Part shown: piece after piece, positions 8,497 to 18,724 of the stretch
Layout: the number at the start of each line of letters is the position of its first letter
How positions within the stretch are numbered: position 1 is the stretch's first letter
Source: Citrobacter sp. Res13-Sevr-PEB04-36
Lineage (GTDB): Bacteria; Pseudomonadota; Gammaproteobacteria; Enterobacterales; Enterobacteriaceae
Length of the DNA: 64,000 nt
Assembly: GCF_015672735.1 (NCBI RefSeq)
Contig: NZ_JADABY010000037.1
Coordinates: 62,001 to 126,000, forward strand
Direction: 5' to 3'
Made by a program: the position numbers and the translations under genes
The notes under the pieces: generated by a model
What the model saw: the letters and a program-made list of their open reading frames with translations, nothing else
Database searches by the model: none
What the model was told of the DNA's origin: nothing

Positions 8497-9417
8497 ATGT
8501 TAAAATTTATATTACGTCGCTGTCTGGAAGCGATTCCGACGCTATTTATTCTTATTACGATCTCATTCTTTATGATGCGTCTTGCGCCGGGAAGTCCTTT
8601 CACCGGTGAACGCGCGTTGCCGCCAGAAGTACTGGCGAATATTGAAGCGAAATACCATCTTAATGACCCTATCACCACGCAGTATTTCAGCTACCTGAAG
8701 CAACTGGCGCATGGCGATTTTGGACCTTCCTTTAAGTATAAAGACTATACAGTTAACGATCTGGTTGCCTCGAGCTTTCCGGTTTCGGCGAAGCTGGGTG
8801 CCGCTGCCTTTATCCTGGCGGTACTCGTTGGCGTCAGTGCCGGAGTTATTGCTGCGTTGAAGCAAAATACGCGCTGGGATTACACGGTGATGGGGGTGGC
8901 GATGACCGGGGTGGTTATCCCCAGCTTTGTGGTGGCCCCCTTGTTAGTGATGATATTTGCAATAACGCTGAAATGGTTGCCCGGCGGTGGCTGGAACGGC
9001 GGGGCGCTGAAATTTATGATCTTGCCGATGGTGGCGTTGTCGCTGGCTTATATCGCCAGTATCGCCCGTATCACCCGCGGGTCGATGATTGAAGTGCTGC
9101 ACTCCAACTTTATTCGTACCGCACGGGCGAAAGGCTTGCCGATGCGGCGGATTATTTTTCGTCACGCGTTAAAACCCGCACTGCTGCCGGTGTTGTCCTA
9201 TATGGGCCCGGCATTCGTCGGCATTATTACGGGGTCGATGGTGATTGAAACTATCTATGGTTTGCCGGGTATTGGTCAATTGTTCGTTAACGGCGCGCTG
9301 AACCGCGACTACTCATTGGTATTGAGCCTGACCATTCTGGTCGGGGCGTTAACGATTGTGTTTAATGCGATTGTCGATGTGCTGTATGCCGTTATCGACC
9401 CGAAAATCCGTTACTGA
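8497..9417 (+). CDS. oppB: Oligopeptide ABC transporter permease OppB
   Basis: A 306-aa inner-membrane permease, the standard OppB length, with about six transmembrane helices. The start at 8497 (MLKFILRRC) matches relatives; the longer frame from 8308 overlaps oppA and is not real. The EAA-type coupling loop includes ARAKGLPMRRIIFRHALKPA, which contacts the OppD/OppF ATPases. With OppC it forms the translocation pathway for peptides delivered by OppA. Confidence 0.97.
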   Translation: MLKFILRRCLEAIPTLFILITISFFMMRLAPGSPFTGERALPPEVLANIEAKYHLNDPITTQYFSYLKQLAHGDFGPSFKYKDYTVNDLVASSFPVSAKLGAAAFILAVLVGVSAGVIAALKQNTRWDYTVMGVAMTGVVIPSFVVAPLLVMIFAITLKWLPGGGWNGGALKFMILPMVALSLAYIASIARITRGSMIEVLHSNFIRTARAKGLPMRRIIFRHALKPALLPVLSYMGPAFVGIITGSMVIETIYGLPGIGQLFVNGALNRDYSLVLSLTILVGALTIVFNAIVDVLYAVIDPKIRY

Positions 9418-9435
9418 TACTGGAGCTCGCTATCT

Positions 9436-10344
9436 ATGATGTTAAGTAAGAAAAACAGCGAGACGCTGGAGAATTTCAGTGAAAAGCTGGAGGTTGAAGG
9501 TCGCAGCCTGTGGCAGGATGCGCGTCGACGCTTTATGCATAACCGCGCGGCGGTAGCAAGTCTGGTGGTGCTGGTGGTTATCGCGCTATTTGTGACCCTC
9601 GCGCCAATGCTGTCGCAGTTTACCTATTTCGACACCGACTGGGGAATGATGTCCAGCGCGCCGGACAGTGAGTCCGGGCACTACTTCGGTACTGATTCCT
9701 CGGGGCGTGACCTGCTGGTACGCGTGGCAATTGGCGGACGTATTTCGCTGATGGTCGGGATTGCCGCGGCGCTGGTGGCGGTGATTGTCGGCACGTTGTA
9801 CGGATCGCTGTCAGGTTATTTGGGCGGCAAAATTGACTCTGTCATGATGCGCCTGCTGGAAATCCTCAACTCCTTCCCATTCATGTTCTTCGTCATTTTG
9901 CTGGTGACCTTCTTTGGGCAAAACATTCTGCTGATTTTTGTGGCGATCGGTATGGTCTCCTGGCTGGATATGGCACGTATCGTGCGTGGCCAGACGCTGA
10001 GCCTGAAGCGCAAAGAGTTTATTGAGGCTGCGCAGGTGGGTGGGGTTTCGACCGTGCGCATTGTTATCCGCCATATTGTCCCGAACGTGCTGGGCGTGGT
10101 GGTGGTGTACGCATCACTATTAGTACCAAGCATGATCCTGTTCGAGTCCTTCCTGAGCTTCCTGGGATTGGGGACGCAAGAACCATTAAGTAGCTGGGGA
10201 GCGTTGTTAAGCGATGGCGCTAACTCAATGGAAGTCTCGCCGTGGCTGCTGCTGTTTCCGGCAGGTTTCCTGGTGGTGACGTTGTTCTGTTTCAACTTTA
10301 TTGGCGATGGCCTGCGTGATGCCCTCGACCCGAAAGACCGTTAA
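9436..10344 (+). CDS. oppC: Oligopeptide ABC transporter permease OppC
   Basis: A 302-aa partner permease. A cytoplasmic N-terminal segment of about 40 residues precedes the first membrane helix, typical of the OppC subfamily. The EAA loop reads EFIEAAQVGGVSTVRIVIRH. It begins 18 bases after the oppB stop and ends 11 bases before oppD. Confidence 0.97.
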   Translation: MMLSKKNSETLENFSEKLEVEGRSLWQDARRRFMHNRAAVASLVVLVVIALFVTLAPMLSQFTYFDTDWGMMSSAPDSESGHYFGTDSSGRDLLVRVAIGGRISLMVGIAAALVAVIVGTLYGSLSGYLGGKIDSVMMRLLEILNSFPFMFFVILLVTFFGQNILLIFVAIGMVSWLDMARIVRGQTLSLKRKEFIEAAQVGGVSTVRIVIRHIVPNVLGVVVVYASLLVPSMILFESFLSFLGLGTQEPLSSWGALLSDGANSMEVSPWLLLFPAGFLVVTLFCFNFIGDGLRDALDPKDR

Positions 10345-10355
10345 GGAGTGCAGCC

Positions 10356-11369
10356 ATGAGCGTAATTGAAACCTCGACCGCGCCGCTCGCGCAACAACAG
10401 GCTAACGCACTGCTGGACGTGAAAGATCTGCGCGTGACGTTTGCCACCCCCGATGGTGATGTCACAGCGGTAAACGATCTGAACTTTTCGCTGCGTGCCG
10501 GAGAAACACTGGGTATTGTCGGTGAATCTGGTTCGGGGAAATCGCAAACGGCGTTTGCCCTGATGGGACTGTTGGCGGCCAATGGTCGCATCGGCGGTTC
10601 CGCGACGTTCAACGGACGTGAAATTTTGAATTTACCGGAACGCGAGTTGAATAAACTGCGTGCCGAACAAATTTCGATGATCTTCCAGGACCCTATGACT
10701 TCCCTGAACCCGTATATGCGGGTCGGAGAGCAGTTAATGGAAGTGCTGATGCTGCATAAAGGCATGAGTAAGGCGGAAGCGTTTGAAGAGTCCGTCAGAA
10801 TGCTGGATGCGGTCAAAATGCCGGAAGCGCGCAAGCGTATGAAGATGTACCCACACGAGTTTTCTGGCGGGATGCGCCAGCGTGTGATGATCGCTATGGC
10901 ACTGCTGTGTCGGCCAAAGTTATTGATCGCCGATGAGCCGACAACCGCGCTCGATGTCACAGTCCAGGCGCAAATTATGACGCTGCTGAATGAACTGAAG
11001 AGCGAATTTAATACCGCGATTATTATGATCACCCACGATCTGGGGGTGGTTGCCGGGATTTGTGACAAGGTCCTGGTGATGTATGCCGGGCGTACTATGG
11101 AATATGGCAGCGCGCGCGATGTCTTTTACAAGCCCGTCCATCCGTATTCCATCGGTTTGCTCAACGCGGTGCCTCGTCTCGATGCTGAAGGGGAAGAGAT
11201 GCTGACCATTCCTGGCAACCCGCCAAACCTGCTGCGTTTGCCTAAAGGGTGTCCGTTCCAGCCTCGTTGTCCGCACGCCATGGAAATCTGTAGCAGCGCT
11301 CCGCCGCTGGAAGAGTTTAGCCCAGGCCGTCTGCGCGCCTGCTTTAAACCGGTGGAGGAACTGGTATGA
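10356..11369 (+). CDS. oppD: Oligopeptide ABC transporter ATPase OppD
   Basis: A 337-aa nucleotide-binding subunit. Walker A is GESGSGKS, the ABC signature FSGGMRQR and Walker [13 protein letters not shown], followed by a switch His in ITHDLG. The C-terminal oligopeptide-type extension carries a Cys cluster (CPFQPRCPHAMEIC) seen across OppD/DppD proteins. The start overlaps nothing. The stop overlaps the oppF start by 4 bases (ATGA), implying translational coupling. Confidence 0.97.
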   Translation: MSVIETSTAPLAQQQANALLDVKDLRVTFATPDGDVTAVNDLNFSLRAGETLGIVGESGSGKSQTAFALMGLLAANGRIGGSATFNGREILNLPERELNKLRAEQISMIFQDPMTSLNPYMRVGEQLMEVLMLHKGMSKAEAFEESVRMLDAVKMPEARKRMKMYPHEFSGGMRQRVMIAMALLCRPKLLIADEPTTALDVTVQAQIMTLLNELKSEFNTAIIMITHDLGVVAGICDKVLVMYAGRTMEYGSARDVFYKPVHPYSIGLLNAVPRLDAEGEEMLTIPGNPPNLLRLPKGCPFQPRCPHAMEICSSAPPLEEFSPGRLRACFKPVEELV

Positions 11370-12370
11370 CAACGGCAACTGAACAACGAAAAGTGCTGCT
11401 CGAAATTGCCGACCTTAAAGTCCATTTCGATATTAAAGACGGCAAGCAGTGGTTCTGGCAACCTTCAAAAACGCTGAAGGCGGTTGATGGCGTGACCCTG
11501 CGATTGTATGAAGGCGAAACCTTAGGCGTGGTGGGTGAATCAGGCTGTGGTAAATCTACTTTTGCCCGTGCGATTATCGGTCTGGTGAAAGCCACCGATG
11601 GCAAGGTAGCCTGGCTGGGTAAAGATTTGCTGGGTATGAAACCCGATGAGTGGCGGGCGGTACGCAGCGATATTCAGATGATTTTCCAGGACCCACTGGC
11701 CTCATTAAACCCACGTATGACCATCGGTGAAATTATCGCCGAACCGCTGCGCACTTATCATCCGAGCCTGTCAGGGCAGGAAGTGCGAGACCGTGTGAAG
11801 ACGATGATGATGAAAGTGGGGTTGCTGCCGAATCTGATTAACCGCTATCCGCATGAATTTTCGGGCGGGCAGTGTCAGCGTATCGGGATTGCTCGCGCGC
11901 TGATCCTTGAGCCAAAATTGATTATTTGCGATGAACCGGTTTCCGCGCTGGATGTGTCGATTCAGGCGCAGGTAGTGAACCTGTTGCAACAACTACAGCG
12001 AGAAATGGGATTATCGTTAATCTTTATTGCCCATGACCTGGCGGTGGTTAAGCATATCTCTGACCGTGTGCTGGTGATGTACCTGGGGCATGCAGTGGAA
12101 CTGGGCACCTATGACGAGGTGTACCATAATCCGCTGCATCCTTATACCAAAGCACTGATGTCGGCAGTACCAATTCCCGATCCCGACCAGGAGAGGAACA
12201 AAACCATCCAGCTACTGGAAGGCGAATTACCGTCACCAATCAATCCGCCGTCTGGCTGCGTGTTCCGTACCCGTTGTCCGATTGCCGGACCGGAATGTGC
12301 AAAAACGCGACCTGTTCTGGAAGGAAGTTTCCGCCACGCTGTTTCCTGCCTGAAAGTAGACCCGCTATAA
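11366..12370 (+). CDS. oppF: Oligopeptide ABC transporter ATPase OppF
   Basis: A 334-aa second ATPase that pairs with OppD. Walker A is GESGCGKST, the signature FSGGQCQR and Walker B LIICDEPVSALD. The C-terminal Cys motif CVFRTRCPIAGPEC parallels OppD. It is last in the opp operon and followed immediately by a terminator. Confidence 0.97.
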   Translation: MTTATEQRKVLLEIADLKVHFDIKDGKQWFWQPSKTLKAVDGVTLRLYEGETLGVVGESGCGKSTFARAIIGLVKATDGKVAWLGKDLLGMKPDEWRAVRSDIQMIFQDPLASLNPRMTIGEIIAEPLRTYHPSLSGQEVRDRVKTMMMKVGLLPNLINRYPHEFSGGQCQRIGIARALILEPKLIICDEPVSALDVSIQAQVVNLLQQLQREMGLSLIFIAHDLAVVKHISDRVLVMYLGHAVELGTYDEVYHNPLHPYTKALMSAVPIPDPDQERNKTIQLLEGELPSPINPPSGCVFRTRCPIAGPECAKTRPVLEGSFRHAVSCLKVDPL

Positions 12371-12375
12371 TCGGG

Positions 12376-12402
12376 AGGGCTGACAAAGGTCAGCCCTTCT
12401 TA
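12376..12402 (+). terminator. Terminator of the opp operon
   Basis: AGGGCTGAC (12376-12384) pairs with GTCAGCCCT (12389-12397) around AAAG and is followed by TCTTAT. The T tract is short, so some readthrough into the channel gene just downstream is possible. Confidence 0.75.
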
Positions 12403-12416
12403 TAGGTGAGGTGAAT

Positions 12417-13253
12417 GTGTCTGGTTTTGTGTCCTCTGTCCGCCGCGCTGTCTATCGTAAATTATTCGATTTAAACACGCGCTCAGGCCGCCGTTTTGAA
12501 GGTCTGTGCGCGCTGTTTGCGTTGCTTAGCGTCATTGTTATCTTCGTCGAGTCGGGCGTCGGGACGCAATATCATTTAACGTATGATGAATGGCGTTCTT
12601 TTGTCTGGCTGGAAATTTTTATTACTCTGGTCTTCACCGCCGAATACTTACTGCGATTATGCTGCTGGGCCAATCCGGCAAAATATGTGTTTAGTTTTTG
12701 GGGCATTATTGATTTGGCCACCATTCTGCCGCTGTATGTGATGTGGCTATGGCCAGAAATGAGTCTGAACTATGTGTTCGCCTGGCGAGCGATGCGGGCG
12801 ATTCGAGTGCTACGGATCCTCAAATTGCTGCGTTTTATGCCCTCGCTGATGGTGTTTTGGGGAGCGATAAAAAGCGCGCGCCACCAGTTGATCCTGTTCT
12901 ATTCATTTATCGCCATTTTGATGATCATTTTTGGTGCGCTGATGTACCTTATCGAAGGGCCGAAGTACGGATTTGATACGCTGAATGCGTCGGTGTACTG
13001 GGCAATCGTGACGGTAACGACGGTTGGGTATGGGGATATTGTGCCGCACACACCGTTGGGACGTATAGTGGCGTCGGTACTTATCCTGATCGGTTACTCC
13101 GTGATTGCGATACCTACAGGGTTGATTACCACACATATGAGCAGCGCGTTTCAGCATCGACAGAATCAGCGTCAATGCCCTCAGTGCCAACAGCATCAGC
13201 ACGAGCACAGCGCGCAATTTTGTAACCGTTGCGGCAGTAAGCTTCCGGATTAA
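12417..13253 (+). CDS. Voltage-gated-type ion channel with C-terminal zinc-ribbon-like tail
   Basis: A 278-aa six-helix channel. S1-S3 lie in residues 28-115. An Arg-repeat S4 voltage sensor is at 123-139 (R124, R127, R130, R133), and the pore loop carries the K+ selectivity filter TTVGYGD at 201-207. After S6 comes a Gln/His-rich tail with CPQC (254-257) and CNRC (269-272), which looks like a small zinc ribbon. It has no RCK domain, so it is not E. coli Kch. Start choice: GTG 12417 sits five to six bases after AGGTGAG, and an in-frame GTG at 12411 is the alternative. It lies just after opp with its own terminator. Potassium selectivity is inferred from the filter. Confidence 0.85.
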   Translation: MSGFVSSVRRAVYRKLFDLNTRSGRRFEGLCALFALLSVIVIFVESGVGTQYHLTYDEWRSFVWLEIFITLVFTAEYLLRLCCWANPAKYVFSFWGIIDLATILPLYVMWLWPEMSLNYVFAWRAMRAIRVLRILKLLRFMPSLMVFWGAIKSARHQLILFYSFIAILMIIFGALMYLIEGPKYGFDTLNASVYWAIVTVTTVGYGDIVPHTPLGRIVASVLILIGYSVIAIPTGLITTHMSSAFQHRQNQRQCPQCQQHQHEHSAQFCNRCGSKLPD

Positions 13254-13255
13254 AT

Positions 13256-13282
13256 AAAAAAAGCTGCGAGAGCAGCTTTTTT
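13256..13282. terminator. Bidirectional terminator between the channel gene and yciU
   Basis: A-run plus GCTGC (to 13267) pairs with GCAGC plus T-run (13272-13282) around GAGA. The A and T tracts on both sides let it serve both convergent transcripts. Confidence 0.9.
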
Positions 13283-13289
13283 GTTTGGC

Positions 13290-15114
<1,825 letters not shown>

Positions 15115-15256
15115 AAATTTAAAAATCCTTTTGAAAGCGTATTGTTAAGAGTTTACGCATCAGGATTCATCTGGCAAATAAAAACACGGGAAAACTACTG
15201 GTCTGCATTCGGTCAGGCGGTATAATGTCCGCACTGTGACTGTAAGAGTAGTTAAC

Positions 15257-15430
15257 ATGAAGCGTAGTAGAACGGAAGTAGGGCGCTGGCGGATGCAGCG
15301 TCAGGCTAGCCGCCGTAAAGCGCGTTGGCTTGAAGGACAATCGCGCCGCAATATGCGCATCCACACCATCAGAAAGTGCATTCTAAACCATCAACGTAAC
15401 TCGTTGCTGTTTGCAATCCACAGCATCTGA
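15257..15430 (+). CDS. yciY: Small basic protein YciY
   Basis: A 57-aa, highly basic protein (many Arg/Lys, C-terminal FAIHSI) matching E. coli YciY across its length. Its function is unknown. The start at the ATG 15257 is preferred over an upstream non-ATG frame at 15236 because it gives the conserved MKRSRTEVG N-terminus. It is divergent from clsA. Confidence 0.88.
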   Translation: MKRSRTEVGRWRMQRQASRRKARWLEGQSRRNMRIHTIRKCILNHQRNSLLFAIHSI

Positions 15431-15432
15431 TC

Positions 15433-15457
15433 AAAAAGGGCACCGCTGGTGGTGCCC
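15433..15457. terminator. Hairpin downstream of yciY
   Basis: GGGCACC (15438-15444) pairs with GGTGCCC (15451-15457). The T tract needed for termination lies on the minus-strand side, so its use for yciY is uncertain. Confidence 0.4.
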
Positions 15458-15645
15458 AATGACCACAGCACAACCCGCTATCTTTTTCCCCTCGGGCAGT
15501 TCATATTCTGCGATATTCAATCGGCACGCTTATTCATTTATTGATTGCTCACGGCGGATGTATTTGTAACAATGCGCCAGAAATGACTAATTATTATAAA
15601 TATTCACCAATAATTTTTGTACGATAATTGATAAATGGAGTTTAA

Positions 15646-15807
15646 ATGAAGTATTTAATGGCGCTGATGCTGAGTATGATGTTGTCTGGCTGCACGGCAA
15701 CTGACTGGATTGATGCTGCTGGTGGCATCATGCAGGCAACAGATAAAAATCAAAAAGATGCCAGGACTAAGCGAATAAATGCGGCTAATAAAGCTGCTGG
15801 ATATTAA
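15646..15807 (+). CDS. Small predicted lipoprotein, unknown function
   Basis: A 53-aa frame with GGAG eight bases before its ATG. The N-terminus MKYLMALMLSMMLSGC is a lipoprotein signal with lipobox LSGC (Cys16), predicting a mature 38-aa lipoprotein beginning CTATDWID. Position +2 is Thr rather than Asp, so an outer-membrane location would be expected. The mature part is Lys/Asp/Asn-rich. A terminator-like hairpin follows. It occupies the place where E. coli has kch, between yciY and yciI. I do not recognise a named family. Confidence 0.75.
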   Translation: MKYLMALMLSMMLSGCTATDWIDAAGGIMQATDKNQKDARTKRINAANKAAGY

Positions 15808-15825
15808 ACCCTCAACGAGTTAATG

Positions 15826-15860
15826 CCACTTCTGGTGATGCAATCCAGAAGTGGTGTTGG
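15826..15860 (+). terminator. Terminator-like hairpin after the small lipoprotein gene
   Basis: CCACTTCTGG (15826-15835) pairs perfectly with CCAGAAGTGG (15845-15854) around a 9-nt loop. It is followed by TGTTGGATTTT, a poor but T-containing tail. Confidence 0.55.
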
Positions 15861-16155
15861 ATTTTCCAGATAGACAATATGGTGTATCATATTGTTTTAA
15901 TTGATCATTTTAAACTGGTTTGATGTTTTAACTCGCATGGCAGATCACTTTGCAGAAGTGAAATCCATAATAAAATCATCACGAGAAACCGTTAGTTAAT
16001 GGAGAATTGACAGCATTTCTCTGCTCTATTATACGTCTGTCGAAAAGGCCATCATTATATATAAAGCGATTCGCTGCATAACATTTACCAGATACTTTAA
16101 TTCTCTAACCACTAAGTAGTACACGCCATGGCGGGTATTGAAAATTGCAATAATA

Positions 16156-16194
16156 AAGGTGCATTGATTGTTATCTATTCATATGCACCCTTTT
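16156..16194. terminator. Candidate bidirectional terminator downstream of yciI
   Basis: GGTGCAT (16159-16165) pairs with ATGCACC (16183-16189) across a 17-nt loop. CTTTT follows on the plus strand and TTTATTATT on the minus strand. The yciI stop codon is 60 bases away. Confidence 0.45.
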
Positions 16195-16253
16195 GAATAT
16201 TATAAGCGGATAGATAGTTACCCGATTTATTAATGTAGGCGTAACGTTGTTGC

Positions 16254-16550
16254 TTAAAATACTTTCTTATATGGTTTTACTGAAACTTGCGCATAAACCC
16301 CCGCAGCCACATAAGGGTCGGCTTCAGCCCACGCCTGTGCTGCTTCTAACGATTCAAATTCAGCAATGACGGTTGAGCCGGTAAATCCGGCCGCGCCTGG
16401 GTCGTTGCTATCCACGGCGGGCATAGGGCCTGCAGTCAACAGGCGACCTTCGTCATGGAGCAATTGCAGACGTGCCAGATGCGCTGGGCGTACGGAAAGA
16501 CGTTTTTCGAGAGAATTGGCGATATCTTGAGCATAAATAACGTACAGCAC
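16254..16550 (-). CDS. yciI: YciI family protein
   Basis: A 98-aa protein of the YCII family (dimeric alpha/beta ferredoxin-like fold), the same length as E. coli YciI. Conserved His and Asp residues line a possible active site (His24 region [23 protein letters not shown] near the C-terminus). Its physiological substrate is not established. It is divergent from tonB. Confidence 0.93.
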   Translation of the reverse strand: MLYVIYAQDIANSLEKRLSVRPAHLARLQLLHDEGRLLTAGPMPAVDSNDPGAAGFTGSTVIAEFESLEAAQAWAEADPYVAAGVYAQVSVKPYKKVF

Positions 16551-16708
16551 GGATAGAGCTCCTTGAACGGTAAAAGTCGTTAATTACGTTATTGGAAAGG
16601 CCTTATAACTGCAACGGAAAGATAACTGATTTGTTAAGCCCCTACTTCAGAAGTGGGTTTTTATCATAAAATCGCGTTTTAAATGCCGCTTACCGTCATG
16701 GGCTTATT

Positions 16709-16727
16709 GAATATGATTGCTATTTGC
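16709..16727. promoter_or_regulatory. Candidate Fur box of tonB
   Basis: GAATATGATTGCTATTTGC matches the 19-bp Fur consensus at 11 of 19 positions and lies about 50 bases upstream of the tonB start. Iron repression of tonB by Fur is established in E. coli. Confidence 0.5.
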
Positions 16728-16774
16728 ATTTAAAATCAGGGCCTGGTTTTTTAACTGAAACGATTATGACTTCA

Positions 16775-17491
16775 ATGACCCTTGATTTACCTCGTCGCTT
16801 TCCCTGGTCGACGTTCCTTTCCGTCGGCATTCATGGTGCTGTAGTGGCAGGTCTGCTGTATACCTCGGTACATCAGGTTATTGAACTGCCTGCGCCCGCG
16901 CAGCCGATTTCTATCACGATGGTCGCGCCTGCTGACCTCGAACCGCCGCAGGTCGTTCAACCGCCGCCGGAACCCGTCGTGGAGCCTGAACCGGAGCCCG
17001 AACCGATTCCTGAGCCGCCAAAAGAGGCTCCGGTCGTCATCGAGAAACCGAAGCCGAAGCCAAAACCGAAACCCAAACCGGTGAAGAAAGTGCAGGAACA
17101 GCCGAAGCGTGACGTTAAACCGGTTGAATCGCGCCCAGCTGCGCCGGTTGAAAACACCGCACCAGCGCGGTCGACCACCAGTACCGCACCAGCCACCAGC
17201 AAGCCGACAGTCAGTGCGCCTGCAGGCCCGCGTGCACTGAGTCGTAATCAGCCACAGTACCCTGCACGTGCGCAGGCGCTACGTATTGAAGGTCGCGTAA
17301 AAGTAAAATTTGACGTGACGTCTGATGGCCGGGTTGAGAATGTGGAGGTACTTTCCGCACAGCCTGCCAATATGTTTGAACGTGAAGTGAAGAATGCGAT
17401 GCGTAGATGGCGCTATGAGGCAGGTAAACCTGGCTCAGGACTGGTGGTGAACATTGTCTTCCGCCTGAACGGTACCGCACAGATCGAGTAA
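16775..17491 (+). CDS. tonB: TonB, energy transducer to outer-membrane receptors
   Basis: A 238-aa protein that couples the ExbB-ExbD proton-motive complex to siderophore and cobalamin receptors. It has an N-terminal membrane anchor (about 13-32) and a periplasmic Pro-rich spacer with Glu-Pro repeats followed by Lys-Pro repeats (about 65-105). A globular C-terminal domain contains [15 protein letters not shown], which binds TonB boxes. I chose MTLDLPRRF at 16775 to match the usual start. An ATG at 16766 is the alternative, and neither has a strong ribosome binding site. A candidate Fur box lies upstream. Confidence 0.96.
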   Translation: MTLDLPRRFPWSTFLSVGIHGAVVAGLLYTSVHQVIELPAPAQPISITMVAPADLEPPQVVQPPPEPVVEPEPEPEPIPEPPKEAPVVIEKPKPKPKPKPKPVKKVQEQPKRDVKPVESRPAAPVENTAPARSTTSTAPATSKPTVSAPAGPRALSRNQPQYPARAQALRIEGRVKVKFDVTSDGRVENVEVLSAQPANMFEREVKNAMRRWRYEAGKPGSGLVVNIVFRLNGTAQIE

Positions 17492-17498
17492 GATGTTG

Positions 17499-17576
17499 GC
17501 CGGATGAGACGCTACGCCGCCATCCGGCAATTATCACTGTGATGGCCTGATAGCGACGTTAACGCGTCTAATCAGG
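17499..17576. repeat. REP pair between tonB and yciA
   Basis: Two palindromic REP-like units: GCCGGATG...CATCCGGC (17499-17528) and GCCTGAT...AATCAGG (17545-17576). The second runs into the yciA stop codon (17572-17574). The arrangement between convergent genes is typical of enterobacterial REP/BIME elements. Confidence 0.8.
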
Positions 17577-17973
17577 ATGATGCGGGGATCGGACGGGGTT
17601 TGCCGTCTTTATCGACAGCCACGTAGATAAACAACGCTTCGGTGGCTTTGTAGCGCTGTCCAATTGGCTCCGATGCTACTTTCTTAACCCAGACTTCAAT
17701 ATTAATGCTGATTGACGTGGTGCCGCGCTTCACGCAGCGGGCATAGCAACAGACCACGTCACCGACGGCAACCGGGCGTAAAAAACTCATTCCTTCCACT
17801 CGCACCGTGACCACACGGCCATGCGCGATTTCTTTGGCCTGAATAGCGCCACCGATATCCATTTGTGACATCAGCCAACCGCCAAAAATATCACCATTAG
17901 CATTGGTATCGGCAGGCATGGCCAGAGTACGTAAAACCAGCTCACCTTGAGGGGTGTTATTCGTTGTTGTCAT
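17572..17973 (-). CDS. yciA: Acyl-CoA thioesterase YciA
   Basis: A 133-aa hotdog-fold thioesterase (E. coli 132) that hydrolyses a broad range of acyl-CoAs. The active-site region DTNANGDIFGGWLMSQMD lies near residues 19-36, with Asn and Asp as catalytic candidates. It is the last of the yciC-yciB-yciA series and convergent with tonB. Its stop codon lies inside a REP palindrome. Confidence 0.95.
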   Translation of the reverse strand: MTTTNNTPQGELVLRTLAMPADTNANGDIFGGWLMSQMDIGGAIQAKEIAHGRVVTVRVEGMSFLRPVAVGDVVCCYARCVKRGTTSISINIEVWVKKVASEPIGQRYKATEALFIYVAVDKDGKPRPIPASS

Positions 17974-18090
17974 TGTAGAACCGACTGTAGAGAAAGATTA
18001 CAGGCGCGATGCTACTAGAATTTGTGGGCTGAGAACAGAGGGGATAAGGCGCGCAACGCGGTGTTAAGGTGAGAGAAGAACATGGTCGGG

Positions 18091-18123
18091 TAAAAATTCG
18101 CCAGATCTGTCGATCTGGCGAAT
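18091..18123 (-). terminator. Terminator after yciB
   Basis: ATTCGCCAGATC (18096-18107) pairs perfectly with GATCTGGCGAAT (18112-18123) around TGTC. On the minus strand a TTTTTA tract follows. It separates yciB from yciA, which must then have its own promoter or rely on readthrough. Confidence 0.9.
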
Positions 18124-18128
18124 GGTCA

Positions 18129-18668
18129 TTATGATTTATCTTCCTGCGGTAGATGGCGGTAAATATAAACCCCGCTCAGCAGCGTGAAGATTAACGTCAG
18201 GGCAGTTAAGCCGAATACTTTGAAATTAACCCAGATATTTTGCGGCAACCAAAACGCGATGTAGATGTTCGCCAGGCCACACAGGAGGAAAAAGACGGCC
18301 CACGCCAGGTTTAGCTTCGACCATACCGGCTGCGGTAGTGTCAATTCTTTGCCTAACATGCGCTGAATCAGCGGTTTTTTCATCACCCACTGGCTTACCA
18401 GCAAGGCACCCGCAAACAGTCCATAAATCACGGTTACCTTCCACTTAATGAATTCATCGTTGTGGAAGAAAATGGTCAGACCGCCAAATACGGCCACCAG
18501 AATAAAGGTGATCAACGCCATCTTCTCGACCTTGCGATAGCGAACCCAGCTGTAAATCAACACAATGGCTGTCGCGACAATCAGTGCCGAGGTCGCCGCA
18601 TAGATGTCATAAAGCTTATAAAAAGCGAAAAAGACAACCAGCGGTAAAAAATCAAGAAACTGCTTCAT
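18129..18668 (-). CDS. yciB: Inner-membrane protein YciB (IspZ family)
   Basis: A 179-aa polytopic membrane protein with about five hydrophobic helices, equal in length to E. coli YciB. The family is needed for normal cell envelope synthesis and septation and interacts with elongation and division proteins in E. coli; the exact activity is not known. It lies downstream of yciC in the same direction with a 56-base gap. Confidence 0.94.
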   Translation of the reverse strand: MKQFLDFLPLVVFFAFYKLYDIYAATSALIVATAIVLIYSWVRYRKVEKMALITFILVAVFGGLTIFFHNDEFIKWKVTVIYGLFAGALLVSQWVMKKPLIQRMLGKELTLPQPVWSKLNLAWAVFFLLCGLANIYIAFWLPQNIWVNFKVFGLTALTLIFTLLSGVYIYRHLPQEDKS

Positions 18669-18724
18669 TCTTCGATTCCGTAATCAAAAAAGCATCGACC
18701 GTGAGGCCGGGATGCGTTCAGGGT

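Larger units (their letters stand above)
15808..16253. other. AT-rich intergenic region between the lipoprotein gene and yciI
   Basis: About 450 bases without a supported gene; only frames of about 20 codons occur. It contains the lipoprotein terminator at its left end. At 16156-16194 is a second hairpin (GGTGCAT pairing with ATGCACC) bounded by A/T tracts on both sides, which could end yciI on the minus strand or an unannotated short plus-strand transcript. Confidence 0.5.

Noticed and set aside
10298..11068. 256-codon minus-strand frame opposite oppD
   Set aside because: Antisense shadow of a highly conserved ATPase gene; sequence is Ser/Ile-rich without any domain.
16636..16663. Hairpin with T tract upstream of tonB
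   Set aside because: The stem needs a bulge and a 3-nt loop, and no plus-strand gene precedes it; kept only as a weak structure.
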